From Candidatus Electryonea clarkiae (GTDB lineage: Bacteria > Electryoneota > Electryoneia > Electryoneales > Electryoneaceae): a stretch of DNA of 64,000 bases. The number at the start of each line of letters is the position of its first letter. Position 1 is the first letter of the stretch. This document shows positions 25,298-36,600 of this stretch, in pieces. Where the stretch lies: NCBI GenBank assembly GCA_030765455.1, contig JAVCCM010000051.1:1-64000 (forward strand), in the 5' to 3' direction. The notes under the pieces were generated by a model, which worked only from the letters and a program-made list of their open reading frames with translations, was not told where the DNA came from and made no database searches. A program made the translations under genes and the position numbers.

Positions 25298-26938
25298 TTA
25301 TCGCATTTTCGGATCACAATACCAATCGTCTATATTCGAGAATACACTGATGGCATTGGGGTTTGCTTCCAGGATACGGTAATGTACCGGTGCATTGTAC
25401 TGCTGGGTATATAAGAACAGATGCGGCACATCCTCTGCGATAAGGGCATGAACGTCGTGATATATGCGGCGACGAACATCCTGGTTTCCGGAGCTGCGCC
25501 CTTCCCGCAATAAATCATCAACATCCATGTTATCATAGGATCCAAAATTAAGCCCGCCCGGATTGCTTTGACTCGAATGAAAAAGATCGAAACGATCAGG
25601 ATCAACGTCAAATTCCCAGTCGTAAATGACCATATCGAAATTATGATCATACTGAACACGCTTGTTTAAAATCGCCTTATCCAACGCTTCAATGTTGACC
25701 TTCACACCCATTTCCTCCAAATCCTGCTGAATAATTGTAAGGACTTCAAGATGTGCGTTCATCCCTCTTTCATAGAGAATGGTAATATAAAATGGAACTT
25801 CGCCTTTCTTCAGGATTTCTTCCACCTCGCTCTTATAATAACCCGCTTCTTTAAAGAGTGCTTTTGCTTGCACGAGGTCCTTCTCACGGGGGCGTATAAC
25901 CGGATTATTCGCCCAGGAAATTGGTGGAAATGGACCGGAAATCTTTTTTGCCATGCCATTAAACACAACTTCGATAATGTGTTGTTTATCAACAATAAAA
26001 TCAAAAGCCTGTCTTACACGAGCGTCCTCAAAGAACTGGTTTTCATTGTTGAAAATGATAGAAGTAATGTTTAGTGTATAATATTTATGAATATCCACAC
26101 TCGGGTTCTGGCGTAACCTCGGCACTTTGAAAGGGGGAACATTGGGAAGGAAATCAATTGCTTCTGTTTCCATTTCAGTAATCATCGTTTCCTGATCGGC
26201 TCGGATCATCAGATAGATATCGGTAATATATGCTGGTCGGGGTTTATACTCGCGGTTTTTGTTGAACATAATTGTCGTACCGGCATTCATCATGAAGCTG
26301 TATGGACCGGTGCCGACCGGTTTTTTCATCATCATTGCATCCTGCTGGGACATAATGGCGTCCATGGGAATTACAGTATTATCATTGAAAATGTGAGTAG
26401 GAAGTATTGGATAGATTAATGTATAAATATTTGAAGGAAAGCGCCCTTTGAATACAAAACGGACAGTTCTTTCGTCAATTGCTTCAACACGGTCGAGTTT
26501 GTCAAGATATGCCTTTAGAGGGGTGGGATTTTGAGGATTTTGAATCGCATCATAGGTGAACTTCACATCGTCCGCGGTCAATGGTGAACGATCATGGAAA
26601 AATATGTCAGGCTTGAGGATTACGGTAATCGCTTCACGTCCATCTGCCAGCCATTCCGTTTCATAGCTTTCTGCCAGATCGTTTACGATCTCTAAATCAG
26701 TATTAACCTTGATGAGACCATTGTATAGAAAAGTAAGAATACGATGTGAGATCTTATCATCCATTCCGTAAAGCGGATTAAAAGACATTGGTTGTGAAAG
26801 TTCGGCATAAAAGAGTTTATCTCCGTTCTTGTCCACATCATCCTCTTGGGCAAATGCCGTGGAAAAACATGCTGCCACCATTAATCCGGTGATCATTAAT
26901 GACAATGTAAAAGTTCTACCTTGCTCAAACGTTAACAT
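25298..26938 (-). CDS. ABC importer extracellular substrate-binding protein, family 5 (peptide/nickel)
   Basis: This 546-residue solute-binding protein has a signal peptide (...LMVAACFSTAFAQ) and the SBP_bac_5 layout. 'AELSQPMSFNPLYGMDDKISHRILTFLYNGLI' starts the domain. 'ITVILKPDIFFHDRSPLTADDVKFTYDAI' is the family signature region. 'GTGPYSF' and a hinge-linked second lobe follow (VRQAFDFIVDKQHIIEVVFNG). It captures peptides or a similar ligand in the periplasm and hands it to the two permeases. The start follows AAGGGA; a TTGACA lies about 50 bp upstream but I see no good -10 partner. First gene of the importer operon. Confidence 0.92.
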   Translation of the reverse strand: MLTFEQGRTFTLSLMITGLMVAACFSTAFAQEDDVDKNGDKLFYAELSQPMSFNPLYGMDDKISHRILTFLYNGLIKVNTDLEIVNDLAESYETEWLADGREAITVILKPDIFFHDRSPLTADDVKFTYDAIQNPQNPTPLKAYLDKLDRVEAIDERTVRFVFKGRFPSNIYTLIYPILPTHIFNDNTVIPMDAIMSQQDAMMMKKPVGTGPYSFMMNAGTTIMFNKNREYKPRPAYITDIYLMIRADQETMITEMETEAIDFLPNVPPFKVPRLRQNPSVDIHKYYTLNITSIIFNNENQFFEDARVRQAFDFIVDKQHIIEVVFNGMAKKISGPFPPISWANNPVIRPREKDLVQAKALFKEAGYYKSEVEEILKKGEVPFYITILYERGMNAHLEVLTIIQQDLEEMGVKVNIEALDKAILNKRVQYDHNFDMVIYDWEFDVDPDRFDLFHSSQSNPGGLNFGSYDNMDVDDLLREGRSSGNQDVRRRIYHDVHALIAEDVPHLFLYTQQYNAPVHYRILEANPNAISVFSNIDDWYCDPKMR

Positions 26939-27023
26939 AATCAGTTATCCCTTGTTGCTGAAAACAGAAATAGTATTTGAATATTTGTCAAGCAAATTTT
27001 GATATCCTTGACTTGTTCCAATC

Positions 27024-27039
27024 CCCATTTAATAATGGG
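27024..27039. repeat. Small inverted repeat between two minus-strand genes
   Basis: CCCATT-TAAT-AATGGG lies 58 bp downstream of the small helical-repeat gene and 86 bp upstream of the binding-protein gene. It lacks a U-run on the minus strand, so a terminator role is weak. Confidence 0.3.
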
Positions 27040-27097
27040 CAAAAATAGATTTCTGTAGTCTAATCATTTAATATGAAGAATGCAAAAAATATAGTAA

Positions 27098-27712
27098 CTA
27101 TTTTTTAGCTCCTGCTCCTAAACCTTCTTTTTCGGCGATATCTTTCTGCAATTCCTGTATCTCTCCATACATACGACGGTATTCCTCGTTGTCGGGACGC
27201 TGATCCACGAAAAGATACATATCATCAGTAATCCTAATAACAGGTTTCAGAGTAGCCACAGCGTGATAAACTGTCGCCCTGTCCCTGAAGGTCTTGGCAA
27301 GCTTGTCAAGAACGGCATCATTGTATTTGTGAATTTTACGAAAAATATCAATCCATACCATCTCATAAGTGTCATTAATAAAATCGTTAACCAGTTCCCT
27401 TTCCTCGGGAGTCAGTTTTTCAACTTCAATTGCCAGTTCGCTGAACACTTGCTCGGCACTCTCAAGCTTGATGTGATAAAAACTGAATGCCAGCATAAAT
27501 CGTGCATTAAATCTTTGAGTATTGGTCAATTCCATATCTTCAGCCATTTTCGCCATTGCAGTATTGACTTGCTCGTACTTTTTATCAGCGAAATCCATTG
27601 CGGCTTCCATCAAGATTTGATCAACCTTATCAGCCGCTAAAACGGAAGCAGATGATAATATCATAACTAATAAGATTACACATCCGCATACAATTTCTCT
27701 GCTCTTAATCAT
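27098..27712 (-). CDS. Exported helical-repeat protein of unknown function (last gene of giant-protein locus)
   Basis: This 204-residue protein starts at ATG 27712, just 2 bp after the stop of the PD40/DUF5683 gene and behind AGAGGTGG. It has a signal peptide (VCGCVILLVMILSSASVLA) and then about 170 residues of amphipathic helices in TPR-like spacing (MDFADKKYEQVNTAMAKMAEDMELTN, RFNARFMLAFSFYHIK). No enzyme motif is visible. The tight spacing indicates co-translation with the propeller protein and a shared periplasmic complex, possibly as an adaptor. The family is not recognised. Confidence 0.75.
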   Translation of the reverse strand: MIKSREIVCGCVILLVMILSSASVLAADKVDQILMEAAMDFADKKYEQVNTAMAKMAEDMELTNTQRFNARFMLAFSFYHIKLESAEQVFSELAIEVEKLTPEERELVNDFINDTYEMVWIDIFRKIHKYNDAVLDKLAKTFRDRATVYHAVATLKPVIRITDDMYLFVDQRPDNEEYRRMYGEIQELQKDIAEKEGLGAGAKK

Positions 27713-27714
27713 GT

Positions 27715-30573
27715 TCAACTTCCACCTCTTGTTGCATCCCAAAGATTATGAAAATATATCCCCAGTGAAACACCCATAACTGACTGGCGATAAGCGTTAG
27801 CATCGTTATACCGTTCACGTTCATCTATCGCATCCGAAGATGTCTCTGCAATATCATAAGCATCAGCCGCTTCCTGATATGATTGGTTAGTAAGAAATAT
27901 TCCCGCTGCACCAGCTCCAGTCAAAAGCAGGATTTTACCGGCTTTTTTAAGATCTTTTTGACCGACGGCCTGTTGCAACCCGGGAATCAGCCCCATTGCA
28001 AAACGTACCGGCAAAGACTGGCTCATTGGGCGATGCTCAACAAACAGTGTAGTCTTAATCATCGGCTGTACGGTCACCAGGGAGTTGCTGAATTCTTTCC
28101 TGTTCGCCCTGACGACACGAATTTCGTATTGACCAGGCGCAAGAGGAATAGTGAATGAAACACCCTCTTCAAAGGTATTAAAAGCAGAACCATAATAAAT
28201 GTAATCATCCTCAAGGAATGGTTTCAACCAGACTTCGGAATCAGGGTGATAAGCAACAACACCTATCGCACCCAAGGTTTGATCAGTACCATAAGGGCTG
28301 GTAATAATCTTGCCCCAGGGTAATTTTTCAAGTTTTTCCTTGTCATCTCTCCGCATATAACTTGATCGTTCGACCGGGAATAGGGCATCAATAGTATTCC
28401 ATGCCCATACAGCGCTTCCAGTGGTCAACATTGCATTCCGAGTAGCTTCGTTTTCCTTCCAATCCTGACGGATGGCAGCCATCCTGGTTGTTGCTCCAAC
28501 ACCTCCAACTTCAGCCTGATAATCTTGGTAATATTGGTCAGCCTGCAAATCGGAATATACTCCGAATCCTAACAAACTGAAGGTTCCCGCAGAAAAGAAA
28601 AGAGCAGACGACGTATGTCCCCGGTATAGTTGTCCCCAGCCCGGAATTATTGCTGACCTGAGTCCAGCTCGCCAATCCATCCAATTACTATAACTACCTT
28701 GAAATTCAAGCCGGTTATCAACTGCCGGCCGAAGCAGAAGAGTTCCCTCATAGTTCTTCCCACCCGGAGGAGTTAATGTATATTCGGTGACACCGACAGG
28801 GTGATTGTCAGAACCAAAATATGACAAATCCGGCACTGTTTTTGAAACGAAACCAATGGGTTGACTACCAAGAGTCAAGTACGAATTAGAAGGTGCATCC
28901 ACACGAATTTTGGCACGCTTTGGCTTAGCTTCAAGCTTCAATCCCCAAATATCCCAGGATTTGCTTTTTAACGACCGAAAGGCGATCATTTTGTAATTTG
29001 GGGACCAATCCATCTCCATATTTCTTTTTGACAATTCAGGTTCGATGATTACGTATTCATTTGGTTCAATCGATCCATCGTTCTGTTCGTTCAAGTTGAC
29101 CGCATATACTGGATTATGCTGTTTGTTGCTGGAGAAAACGATAGTGGTTCCATCGGGTGACCAGACAGGACCTCGCTGATTCTGCGGAGGAAGTACGTCC
29201 TGTTTAACTACCTCATCGTAATTGACATTTGTCACCCTTGAAAACATGGCTATCCGTTTTTCCCAGTAAAAAGCAATTTTACTGCCATCAGGGGACCAAC
29301 TTGGAAACCGGCATTCTCCTTCCATATCCAGGGTTATTTCTTCTGGCTCAGGATTAAGAGGGTCGAGTAAATAGACGCCATATTGCGATCTTTCATCTTC
29401 GCGATGGGAATACGCAATATGCTTTCCATCAGGGGACCACCGCGGAGTCAGGCAGACTCCTTCAGTATGTGTAACTTGATGCAGAGTGGTTTTGGGGCTG
29501 GCAATGTCAAAAACGAAAATCTCCGCAGTACCGTCACGATTGGAAACAAAGGCAACTCGCTGCCCAAACGGATCCACATCAGGCGCCCCATCGAATGCAT
29601 CATCAAATGTTAACTGAGTTATCACCGGGGGAGTCACGGTCACATCGGCAAGGAAAAGTTCATAATTACCAGTTCGTGAAGATGTAAAGACTATACGCCG
29701 GCTATCGGGCAGCCATGACAATCCAAAAGCATATTCCTCTTCTTCTTCCAATGAAAGTTCAAACTCATCGGTCTCAATCGCACTCGCCTCAGTAATCAAT
29801 CGTGGATCGCTGCCGTCAGCATTCATGACCATAATATTAGCTTCTTCCCTGATCTGGGATTGATATGCGATCAGTTTGCCATCAGGGGAAAAAACCGGAT
29901 TGCTGGACTGTTCAGAGGATTGAGAAACAGTAAGCTGAACGAGCCTGCTTTCAGTAGCGCTCTCGATACGAGGTTGAACAAGGAGTTGCCAGGATTGTAT
30001 CTCTTCCATTTCCTTATCATCGGTTACAATCACCTCAACCGTGTTTATGCCTTCAGCAAACGGTTCACTCATCTGAAACAAAACACCGTTATCTGTACGA
30101 CTCGACAGCTCATCGAAGTATTCCATCATGATTCCGTTGATCCAAACCTGTATCCCGCCATAAGGAATATTGTGTCCTTCGGGAAGAGCATATTTGACTG
30201 CAATTAACGGACGTGAAAGAAGGAGCGTTGGATTCTCTTCAGTTCCCGGTGTAACGCCTGCAGGAATCGGGACAGCTCCTTTATACATGATAAGCTCATC
30301 ACCCCAGACAGCTTGCTCTGCCGATGCTGTAAATAGATCAAAATCCGTATTAAATACAGCATATTCAGGTGGATTGGGCCTCAGATACAACATAGACTCC
30401 AGTGCGAGGCTGTCTGTTGTCGTTTCCAGTGGCATATCAGAGATCTCCTCCAGGGATATATCTGAGATATCCTCCACAGGTGTTCCTGACATTTCCTCCT
30501 GTGATAATCCTGCGGTTGCAAGCAGAACAATCAACAGAAATGGAATCAACCTAAATAACAATCTTTTTCCCAT
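27715..30573 (-). CDS. PD40 (TolB-like) propeller protein with PEGA-like and two DUF5683-like modules
   Basis: This is a large exported protein of 952 residues. A signal peptide is followed by about 150 residues of beta domain and then about seven PD40 blades (repeated 'WSPDG..IAF.S...'). A PEGA-like strand segment follows (RVDAPSNSYLTLGSQPIG). Two modules of the DUF5683 kind come last: 'GLRSAIIPGWGQLYRGHTSSALFFS' and, near the C-terminus, 'FAMGLIPGLQQAVGQKDLKKAGKILLL...NLWDA'. The modules contain short hydrophobic hairpins that could embed in a membrane. ATG 30573 follows GGAGGA; a TTG four codons earlier is unlikely. It lies 114 bp downstream of the giant ASH lipoprotein gene and 2 bp upstream of the small helical protein gene. 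It may be an envelope anchor or assembly factor for the giant protein (inference). Confidence 0.8.
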   Translation of the reverse strand: MGKRLLFRLIPFLLIVLLATAGLSQEEMSGTPVEDISDISLEEISDMPLETTTDSLALESMLYLRPNPPEYAVFNTDFDLFTASAEQAVWGDELIMYKGAVPIPAGVTPGTEENPTLLLSRPLIAVKYALPEGHNIPYGGIQVWINGIMMEYFDELSSRTDNGVLFQMSEPFAEGINTVEVIVTDDKEMEEIQSWQLLVQPRIESATESRLVQLTVSQSSEQSSNPVFSPDGKLIAYQSQIREEANIMVMNADGSDPRLITEASAIETDEFELSLEEEEEYAFGLSWLPDSRRIVFTSSRTGNYELFLADVTVTPPVITQLTFDDAFDGAPDVDPFGQRVAFVSNRDGTAEIFVFDIASPKTTLHQVTHTEGVCLTPRWSPDGKHIAYSHREDERSQYGVYLLDPLNPEPEEITLDMEGECRFPSWSPDGSKIAFYWEKRIAMFSRVTNVNYDEVVKQDVLPPQNQRGPVWSPDGTTIVFSSNKQHNPVYAVNLNEQNDGSIEPNEYVIIEPELSKRNMEMDWSPNYKMIAFRSLKSKSWDIWGLKLEAKPKRAKIRVDAPSNSYLTLGSQPIGFVSKTVPDLSYFGSDNHPVGVTEYTLTPPGGKNYEGTLLLRPAVDNRLEFQGSYSNWMDWRAGLRSAIIPGWGQLYRGHTSSALFFSAGTFSLLGFGVYSDLQADQYYQDYQAEVGGVGATTRMAAIRQDWKENEATRNAMLTTGSAVWAWNTIDALFPVERSSYMRRDDKEKLEKLPWGKIITSPYGTDQTLGAIGVVAYHPDSEVWLKPFLEDDYIYYGSAFNTFEEGVSFTIPLAPGQYEIRVVRANRKEFSNSLVTVQPMIKTTLFVEHRPMSQSLPVRFAMGLIPGLQQAVGQKDLKKAGKILLLTGAGAAGIFLTNQSYQEAADAYDIAETSSDAIDERERYNDANAYRQSVMGVSLGIYFHNLWDATRGGS

Positions 30574-30686
30574 ATTCTCCTCCAACTCACGGAATAATCT
30601 CTAACGTGAAAAGGATGTATATTTACACTAATTTTTCTCTAACAATAGTTTTGTTTTCACTACAAGCTCTGAATCCTTCTATTGTA

Positions 30687-33600
30687 TTAAGGCTCTTGCC
30701 CCGTTCCAGTGAAATAACCAACACGTTCAATATCAGCCAGCTCAACGCTCGAGATTGTCAGGGTAGCAGGGTACACTTGAGCGGCAAGTGGTGTAAATGT
30801 TACGTTTATCGTTTCAGTTTCACCGGCAAGCACCAGGGGCGTTGTCACATCTGGAACATACACACCATCCGATGAAGTAATATCGGAAACGTGCAGGTCA
30901 GCATTGCCTGTGTTTTCAATCGTAAATGACAGTGTAAGGTCTTCACCAATAGTAACCGTTCCGAAATCCAGGTTTAAATCTGGCGTAAGTGTAGCAGCCG
31001 CCGCTCCGCCAGTTCCATTACCCGTGAAGTAATCGGTTTCAACGACATCAATAAGTTCCTCGCTATCAATTGTAAGAGTACCATCGTATTCACGACCTCC
31101 GCCGACCGTGGGGCTGAATGTGACAGTTATGGTTACTGATCCATCAACTGCTCCATCGTTGGCAGAAACGGTAGTCGTATAGCCAGGGGTGATAACGAAC
31201 GCCCCATCAGAAGAGGTTATACTTGTGATGGTCAAGTCAGCGTTGCCGCTGTTAACAATGTCGAATGTTTGTTCGTCGTCGGTATCAACCGCTATATCGC
31301 CAAACGCCAGACCGCCGTCGCCAAGAAGAGGAGAGAGGGCGATGATAGGCGTTCCTGTACCTATTCCCGTGAAGTAGCCATCGTCCGTTACACCTCTGAC
31401 AATGTCATCAAGTTCGGTACTCACTATAGTCAAAATTCCGTCATAATCCACTGTTGCTATCGGGGTGAAGTCCACATTAATCGTTTCCGTAGCTCCTGCG
31501 AGTACTGTTTCAGTGGTGACCTGGGGAACAAATACATCGTCCCCGTCATCGTCAACTGCAGTAATATTGGTGACGTGCAGGTCAGCGTTGCCGGTGTTCT
31601 CGATTGTGAACGAAAGTGGGCTGGTCGCATCCACCTCAACCTCACCGTAATCAAGATTTAGATCTGGATTGAGAACTGCTGCTGCTGCTCCTCCAGTTCC
31701 GGCACCTGTGAAGTAATCAGTCTCAACGATATCAATAAGTTCCTCACTATCGACGGTAAGAGTACCAGCATACGTTCGACCTCCGCCGACAGTGGGACTG
31801 AAGGTGACAGTAATCGTTACGGACCCATCATCCACTCCATCGTTAGCAGGAACGGTAGTCTCATAGCCAGGAGTGATAACGAACGCATCAGCACCATCAC
31901 CTATAGTAGAGGTAATAGTTGTGATAGTTAAGTCAGCGTTGCCGCTGTTCACAATATCGAATGTGAGTTCTTCATCAGTATCAACCGCCTGATCGCCAAA
32001 CTCGAGGCCGCCGTCCACCAGAAGTGGAGAAAGAGCGATGGTAGGCGATCCGCCTGTACCGGTTCCCGTGAAGTAATCGGTCTCAACGATATCGACCAGT
32101 TCTTCACTATCAATGGTAAGAGTACCAGCGAATGTTCGACCGCCGCCGACTGTGGGGCTGAAGGTGACTGTAACCGTTACAGATCCATCATCTGCTCCAT
32201 CATTGGCAGGAACGGTTGTCGTGTAGCCAGGAGTGATAACGAACGCATCGTCAGAGGAGGTAATACTTGTGATTGTCAAGTCACCAGTACCACTGTTCAC
32301 AATGTCGAATGTGAGTTCGAGGTCCGTATCGACCGCCACATCACCAAACTCAAGACCGCCGTCAGCAAGAAGTGGAGAAAGTGCGATGTCAGGCGTCCCA
32401 GTGCCGGTTCCAGTAAAGTAGCCATCATCAGTAGCACCTCTGACAATATCATCAAGTTCGGTACTTACTATTGTCAAAATTCCGTCATAATCCACTGCCG
32501 CTATCGGGGTGAAGTCAACATTTATTGTTTCTGTATCACCTGCGAGTACCGTCACAGTGGTGGTTTGTGGTACAAATACACCGTCACCGTCATCGTCAAC
32601 GGCAGTAATATCGGTGACGTGCAGGTCTGCGTTCCCGGTGTTCTCGATTGTGAACGAAAGTGGACTCGTCACATCCACCCCAACTGCACCGAAATCAAGA
32701 TTGAGATCGGGATCAAGGACTGCAGCAGCCGCTCCTCCGGTTCCGGTTCCTGTGAAGTAATCGGTTTCAACGATATCGGCAATTTCCTCACTATCTATGG
32801 TAAGAGTACCGGCATACGTTCGACCTCCGCCGACCGTGGGGCTGAATGTGACAGTGATAGTTACAGTTCCATCATCTACTCCATCGTTAGCAGGAACGGT
32901 AGTCTCATAGCCAGGAGTGATAACGAATGCATCTGCGCCATCACCTATAGTAGAGGTAATAGTTGTGATCGTCAAGTCAGCGTTACCGATGTTCACAATG
33001 TCGAATGTTAGTTCTTCATCTGTATCAACCGCCTGGTCGCCAAATTCGAGACCGCCGTCAGCAAGAAGAGGAGTGAGAGTAATGACCGGCGACCCGCCCG
33101 TACCTGTACCAGTGAAATAATCGGTCTCCACGATATCAACAAGCTCTTCACTATCGATGGTAAGAGTACCAGCGTACGTTTGACCTCCGCCCACTGTGGG
33201 GCTGAATGTGACAGTTACTGTTACAGTCCCATCATCTACTCCATCGTTGGCAGGAACAGTAGTCGTGTATCCAGGAGTAATAACGAACGCATCCGCACCA
33301 TCACCAATTGAGGAAGTTATACTTGTGATTGTCAAGTCAGCGTTGCCGCTGTTCACGATATCAAATGTAAGTTCTTCATCGGTATCAACCGCCTGGTCGC
33401 CAAACTCGAGACCGCCATCAGCAAGAAGAGGAGTGAGGGCGATGACAGCAGATCCACCTGTACCGGTTCCAGTGAAGTAATCAGTTTCAACAATATCGGT
33501 AAGTTCCTCGCTATCGATGGTAAGAGTACCAGCGTATGTTTGACCTCCACCGACAATGGGGCTGAATGTGGCAGTAATCGTTACCGACCCATCATTGGCA

Positions 33601-36600
33601 GGAACGGTAGTCGTATAGCCAGGAGTTATAACGAACGCTCCATCAGAAGAGGTTATACTTGTGATTGTCAAGTCAGTGTTGCCGCTGTTCACAATGTCGA
33701 ATGTCAGTTCTTCATCGGTATCAACCGCCTGGTCGCCAAACTCGAGACCGCCGTCAGCAAGGAGAGGTGAGAGGACAATGTCCGGTGTTCCGCCTGTACC
33801 GGTTCCTGTGAAATAATCGGTCTCAACGATGTCGGCAATTTCCTCACTATCGATGGTAAGAGTACCAGCGTACGTCTGACCTCCTCCGACGATTGGGCTG
33901 AATGTGACAGTGATTGTCACAGATCCATCTCCTGTTCCATCGTTAGCAAGAACAGTAGTCTCATAGCCGGGAGTGATAACGAATGCATCAGCACCATCAC
34001 CAATAGTAGAGGTAATACTTGTAATCGTTAAGTCAGCGTTGCCGCTGTTAACAATGTCGAACGTGAGTTCTTCGTCGGTATCAACCGCCTGGTCACCAAA
34101 CTCGAGACCGCCGTCAGCCAGGAGAGGAGTGAGGGCGATATCCACAGCTCCTCCTGTACCGGTACCCGTGAAGTAATCGGTCTCAACGATATCATCAAGT
34201 TCCTCACTATCAATGGTAAGAGTACCAGCGAATGTTCGACCACCGCCAACTGTGGGGCTGAATGTTACAGTGACCGTTACAGATCCATCAACTGCTCCAT
34301 TGTTGGCAGGAACGGTAGTCGTGTAGCCAGGAGTAATAACGAACTCTCCAGTAGTGGTAATACTCGTGATTGTCAAGTCAGTGTTGCCGCTGTTCACAAT
34401 GTCGAATGTGAGTTCATCATCGGTATCAACCGCCACATCGCCAAACGCGAGACCGCCGTCACCAAGAAGAGGCGAGACGGAAATGCCAGGCGTTCCTCCT
34501 GTACCGGTTCCCGTGAAGTAATCGGTTTCAACGATATCAGTAAGTTCCTCACTGTCGATGGTGAGAGTACCGGCGTACGTTTGACCGCCGCCGACAGTTG
34601 GGCCGAATGTAACAGTAATCGTTACAAACCCATCAGTATCTCCATCATTGGCAGGAACGGTAGTCTCATAACCAGGGGTAATAACGAAAGCACCTGTAGA
34701 AGTTAGACTTGTGATTGTCAAATCAGCAAAACCGCTGTTCACGATGTCGAATGTGAGTTCGTCGTCGGTATCAACTTCCACACCGCCAAACTCGAGACCG
34801 CCGTCAACAAGAAGAGGATCGACAACAATAACCGGCTCTGCTCCAGTTCCCGTAAAGTAATCGGTCTCAACAATATCATCTACCAGCTCGTCGCTTACAA
34901 TGGTCAGAGTCCCAGTATAATCCTGTATTGCCGTGGGGTTAAATGTGACATCAATCGTTACAGTTCCAGTATTTGCCGGAACGGTAATATCTCCATCTAC
35001 ATCGAAATCGTAATCAATCACGAACGCATCTTCCGAGGAAGTCATATCTGTGATAGTCAAATCAGCATCGCCACCATTCACAATGTCGAAAGTGGATACG
35101 TCGCTTTCAGTATTTATCAGCACGTAGCCGAACGCCAATCCACCGTCAACAAGAAGAGGATCGAGGGTTATTTCCGGCTGGACTCCAGTTCCGGTGAAGT
35201 AATCGGTCTCAACGATATCATCAACCAGTTCATCACCAACTATAGTCAACGTGCCTGTGTAATCCTGTGCAACAGTTGGACTGAACAGGACATCAACTGT
35301 ATGCGAACCACCCGCAGATACAACAAATGCTGTTCCGTTTGTAATCGTGAATACACCTTCAGAAGAAGTAACACTTGTGACGGTATAGTCGGCATCTCCA
35401 TTATTATCAATATCAAATGACAATGTATTGCTGAAGTCAACCAACTCATCCCCGAATGCAAGTTCATTTAACGGATTGAGGGTAATTACCGGCTCAATAC
35501 CTGTCCCGACAAAGTAATCGACTTCTACAATATCATCGATTTCCTCGCTGGTTATAGTCAAAGTACCTGTATAGTCACCTGCTGCGGTTGGACTGAACCT
35601 TACGTTAACAGTTCGAGAGCTATTAGCATCAACAGTGAATACAGTTCCATTGGTTACGCTAAAAGCGCCGTCCGATGAAGCAACATCATAAACGGTGAAA
35701 TCAGCATCCCCGGTATTGTCTATATCGAAAGTTGCGTTTCCGTTGAAATCTACCAGCACGTCACCAAAATCGACCTCATTAAGCGGATCGAGAGTTATCA
35801 CCGGTTCAATACCTGTCCCGGTAAAGTAATCGGCTTCCACTATATCGTCGATTTCATCACTTACTATTGTCAGTGTTCCGGTATAAGCTTGCGCTGCTGT
35901 CGGACTGAACCAAACGGTTACCTCTTCTGATCCGCCAGCAGTTACAGTAAATGCAGTCCCACTGGTTATTGTAAATGCGTCATCAGAACTGGTAACATCA
36001 GTCACAGTCAAATCAGCATCACCACTGTTATTGATGTCAAATGTTGCGATACCATTTGTACTAACCAGGACGCTTCCGAATGACACCTCATCAACAGGAT
36101 CAAGGGCAATTACCGGCTGGATACCGGTTCCTGTAAAGTAGTCGGCTTCAACTATATCGGCAATTTCTGTACTGACAATTGTAAGTGTTCCGCTATATGC
36201 CTGGGAAGCAAGAGGACTGAACCGGATATCAACAGTATGTGATGTGTACGGAGAAACCGTAAAGTCAGTACCATTCGTAATTGTAAATGTACCTTCGTCG
36301 GATGTAATACTTGTCACGGTTAAGTTGGCGTTACCATCATTAACAATGTCGAATGACAAATCATGATCAAAGTCAACTAACTCTTCCCCGAATGCCAAAT
36401 CAACCGGATCAAAGGAAATTACGGGCTGGCGACCATCTCCCGTGAAGTAGTCGTCCATAACGATATCATCAATTTCAACACTCACGATAGTCAAATCGCC
36501 TGCATAAACCTGTCTTACCGTGGGGCTGAACATTACATCAACGGTAACTGTTTCACCAGGCCCAACTACGAACGCCGTGTCGCTCTCGAAAGTAAACGCT

